This document shows positions 63,219 through 64,000 of a DNA stretch of 64,000 nt, in pieces. Where the stretch lies: NCBI RefSeq assembly GCF_040802235.1, contig NC_133166.1:114404991-114468990 (forward strand). The letters are read 5' to 3'. The stretch comes from Manis javanica. Lineage: Eukaryota; Chordata; Mammalia; Pholidota; Manidae. Each line of letters begins with the position of its first letter. Within the stretch, counting starts at the first letter, position 1. The translations under genes and the position numbers were made by a program. Under the pieces are notes generated by a model. The model saw nothing but the letters and a program-made list of their open reading frames with translations. It searched no databases and was not told where the DNA came from.

Positions 63219-63224
63219 AATAAA
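63219..63224 (+). terminator. PITPNM1 polyadenylation signal
   Basis: AATAAA in CCATGAAAATAAACACCC, 235 bp after the stop codon (62982-62984), followed by GTCC/CTGT-rich sequence. A short 3' UTR is implied. Confidence 0.9.
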
Positions 63225-63239
63225 CACCCACCTGCCTCC

Positions 63240-63812
63240 CGGCTGACTGCCCATCTGTCCAGCATCACAGGGCAGCTGAGCCCATAGTTCCCCGTACAGT
63301 GGGGACACTGAAGGGCAGAGAGGTGCCAGGATGTGCTCAAGGTCATGTAATGGGCCAAAGGCAGGACCAGGAAGGGAGCCTGGGCCTCGGAAGTCTCATG
63401 GACGGCCCCATCTTCCCCCTCCAGGGCCCACCCAACCCACCCCTCCACACCTGCAGCTTTTCAGTTCCTGGGGCCCAGACGGCTCTGCCTCCAGAAGCTG
63501 AGGCCATGGGACGTGGGACCAGAGACTGGAGGGCCTTCCTGGTTTGTGCCTGCTTTGTATCCCCCCGAGGACTGAAGGCTTCCCAACACCCTGGCCCTGA
63601 CAGCAAGAGACACTTCCTTTGTGACAAATCTCTTCCCCATTTCTGCAGGGTCACTGAGGCCCAGAGAGGTCTCAGAGCTGGTAAATGGGGAGCTAGGATT
63701 AGGACCCTGACCTTTGCCTCCCAAGATCACTCAAGTACTAGGAACTGTGAGCAATGACCCCAGCTCTCCCAATATATCAGCTTAGCAGGCCCAGAGAGAG
63801 ATAAATAAGGCC
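63240..63812. other. tail-to-tail spacer between PITPNM1 and AIP
   Basis: The two genes converge. The spacer contains two MIR-like pieces (63295-63355: ACAGTGGGGACACTGAAGGG, GGTGCCAGGATGTGC; and 63640-63720: TTTCTGCAGGGTCACTGAGG, CCCAGAGAGGTCTCAGAGC). No exon. Confidence 0.5.
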
Positions 63813-63818
63813 TTTATG
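63813..63818 (-). terminator. candidate AIP polyadenylation signal (CATAAA)
   Basis: On the minus strand, CTCTGTACATAAAGGCC lies 76 bp beyond the AIP stop. No AATAAA is present nearby, so a variant hexamer (CATAAA) is the best candidate. Confidence 0.5.
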
Positions 63819-63893
63819 TACAGAGAAGGATGACGTCGCAGGGGTGGGTAGGTGGGCATGGCAGCAGTAAGGCGGGCATGGCCAGCAGGGCCA

Positions 63894-64000
63894 TCAGTGG
63901 GAGAAGATGCCCCGGAAGCGGGCCTTATCCTCCTTGTCCTTCTGCTGGATCCGTGACTCTAGGGCCCGCAGCTCACGGCTCACGGTGGGTGCCAGGGCAG
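63894..64000 (-). CDS. AIP: aryl hydrocarbon receptor-interacting protein, C-terminal end (partial, runs off the window)
   Basis: Immunophilin-like co-chaperone that binds HSP90 and AHR through a C-terminal TPR domain; human loss-of-function predisposes to pituitary adenoma. The minus strand reads [20 protein letters not shown], then [13 protein letters not shown] and TGA (stop complement TCA at 63894-63896). This is the end of the last TPR helix and the C-terminal tail required for AHR binding (recalled human ending: [12 protein letters not shown]). Only the last 35 or so codons are in the window and no splice junction is visible. It converges with PITPNM1, as in human. Confidence 0.96.
   Translation of the reverse strand, partial: ALAPTVSRELRALESRIQQKDKEDKARFRGIFSH

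Overview
The window is eutherian mammalian nuclear DNA: split genes with GT-AG introns, CpG-island promoters, and MIR, L2, L1, MER20 and MLT2 repeats. I see no Alu, B1/B2 or carnivore tRNA-Lys SINEs. Non-primate and non-rodent is likely; a laurasiatherian with few young SINEs is a guess. The right half is the conserved block CABP2 - CDK2AP2 - PITPNM1 - AIP, known from human 11q13.2, here in the orientation CABP2(+), CDK2AP2(+), PITPNM1(+), AIP(-). GSTP1, the human neighbour beyond CABP2, is not in the window.

Layout. About 1-9.2 kb holds six diverged, still intron-separated exons of a BMAL1 (ARNTL) copy on the + strand, with splice sites kept but reading-frame damage. At 13.66-13.84 kb, inside an AT-rich tract, lies a fragment of BTBD10 on the - strand. 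BMAL1 and BTBD10 are convergent neighbours on human 11p15.2, so these two relics in the same relative orientation point to a block copied or moved from the BMAL1-BTBD10 locus into the CABP2-GSTP1 interval. About 16.4-34.2 kb is a repeat graveyard: L1 pieces of several ages, MLT2 (ERVL) LTR relics, three related solo-LTR-like elements (one in an L1, one in an MLT2), a 5'-truncated L1 with clear target-site duplications, and a 0.7 kb degenerate CATC/CATA tract.

CABP2 (36.6-41.7 kb) can be assembled exon by exon into a 218-residue EF-hand protein, with a candidate upstream alternative first exon giving a caldendrin-like N-terminus. Then come an old L1 split by an MLT2 with a long TG repeat (43.6-46.2 kb), CDK2AP2 (47.7-49.3 kb; 127 residues; an array of six CCAAT boxes upstream), PITPNM1/Nir2 (51.6-63.2 kb; 23 coding exons giving 1244 residues, the length I recall for human), and the last coding exon of AIP running off the right edge.

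The genes are not a pathway operon. CABP2 is a calcium sensor for voltage-gated calcium channels, CDK2AP2 a small chromatin/cell-cycle regulator, PITPNM1 an ER-plasma membrane contact-site lipid transfer protein, and AIP an HSP90/AHR co-chaperone. The most unusual content is the BMAL1/BTBD10-derived block. Comparisons with human proteins are from memory; no alignment was run.
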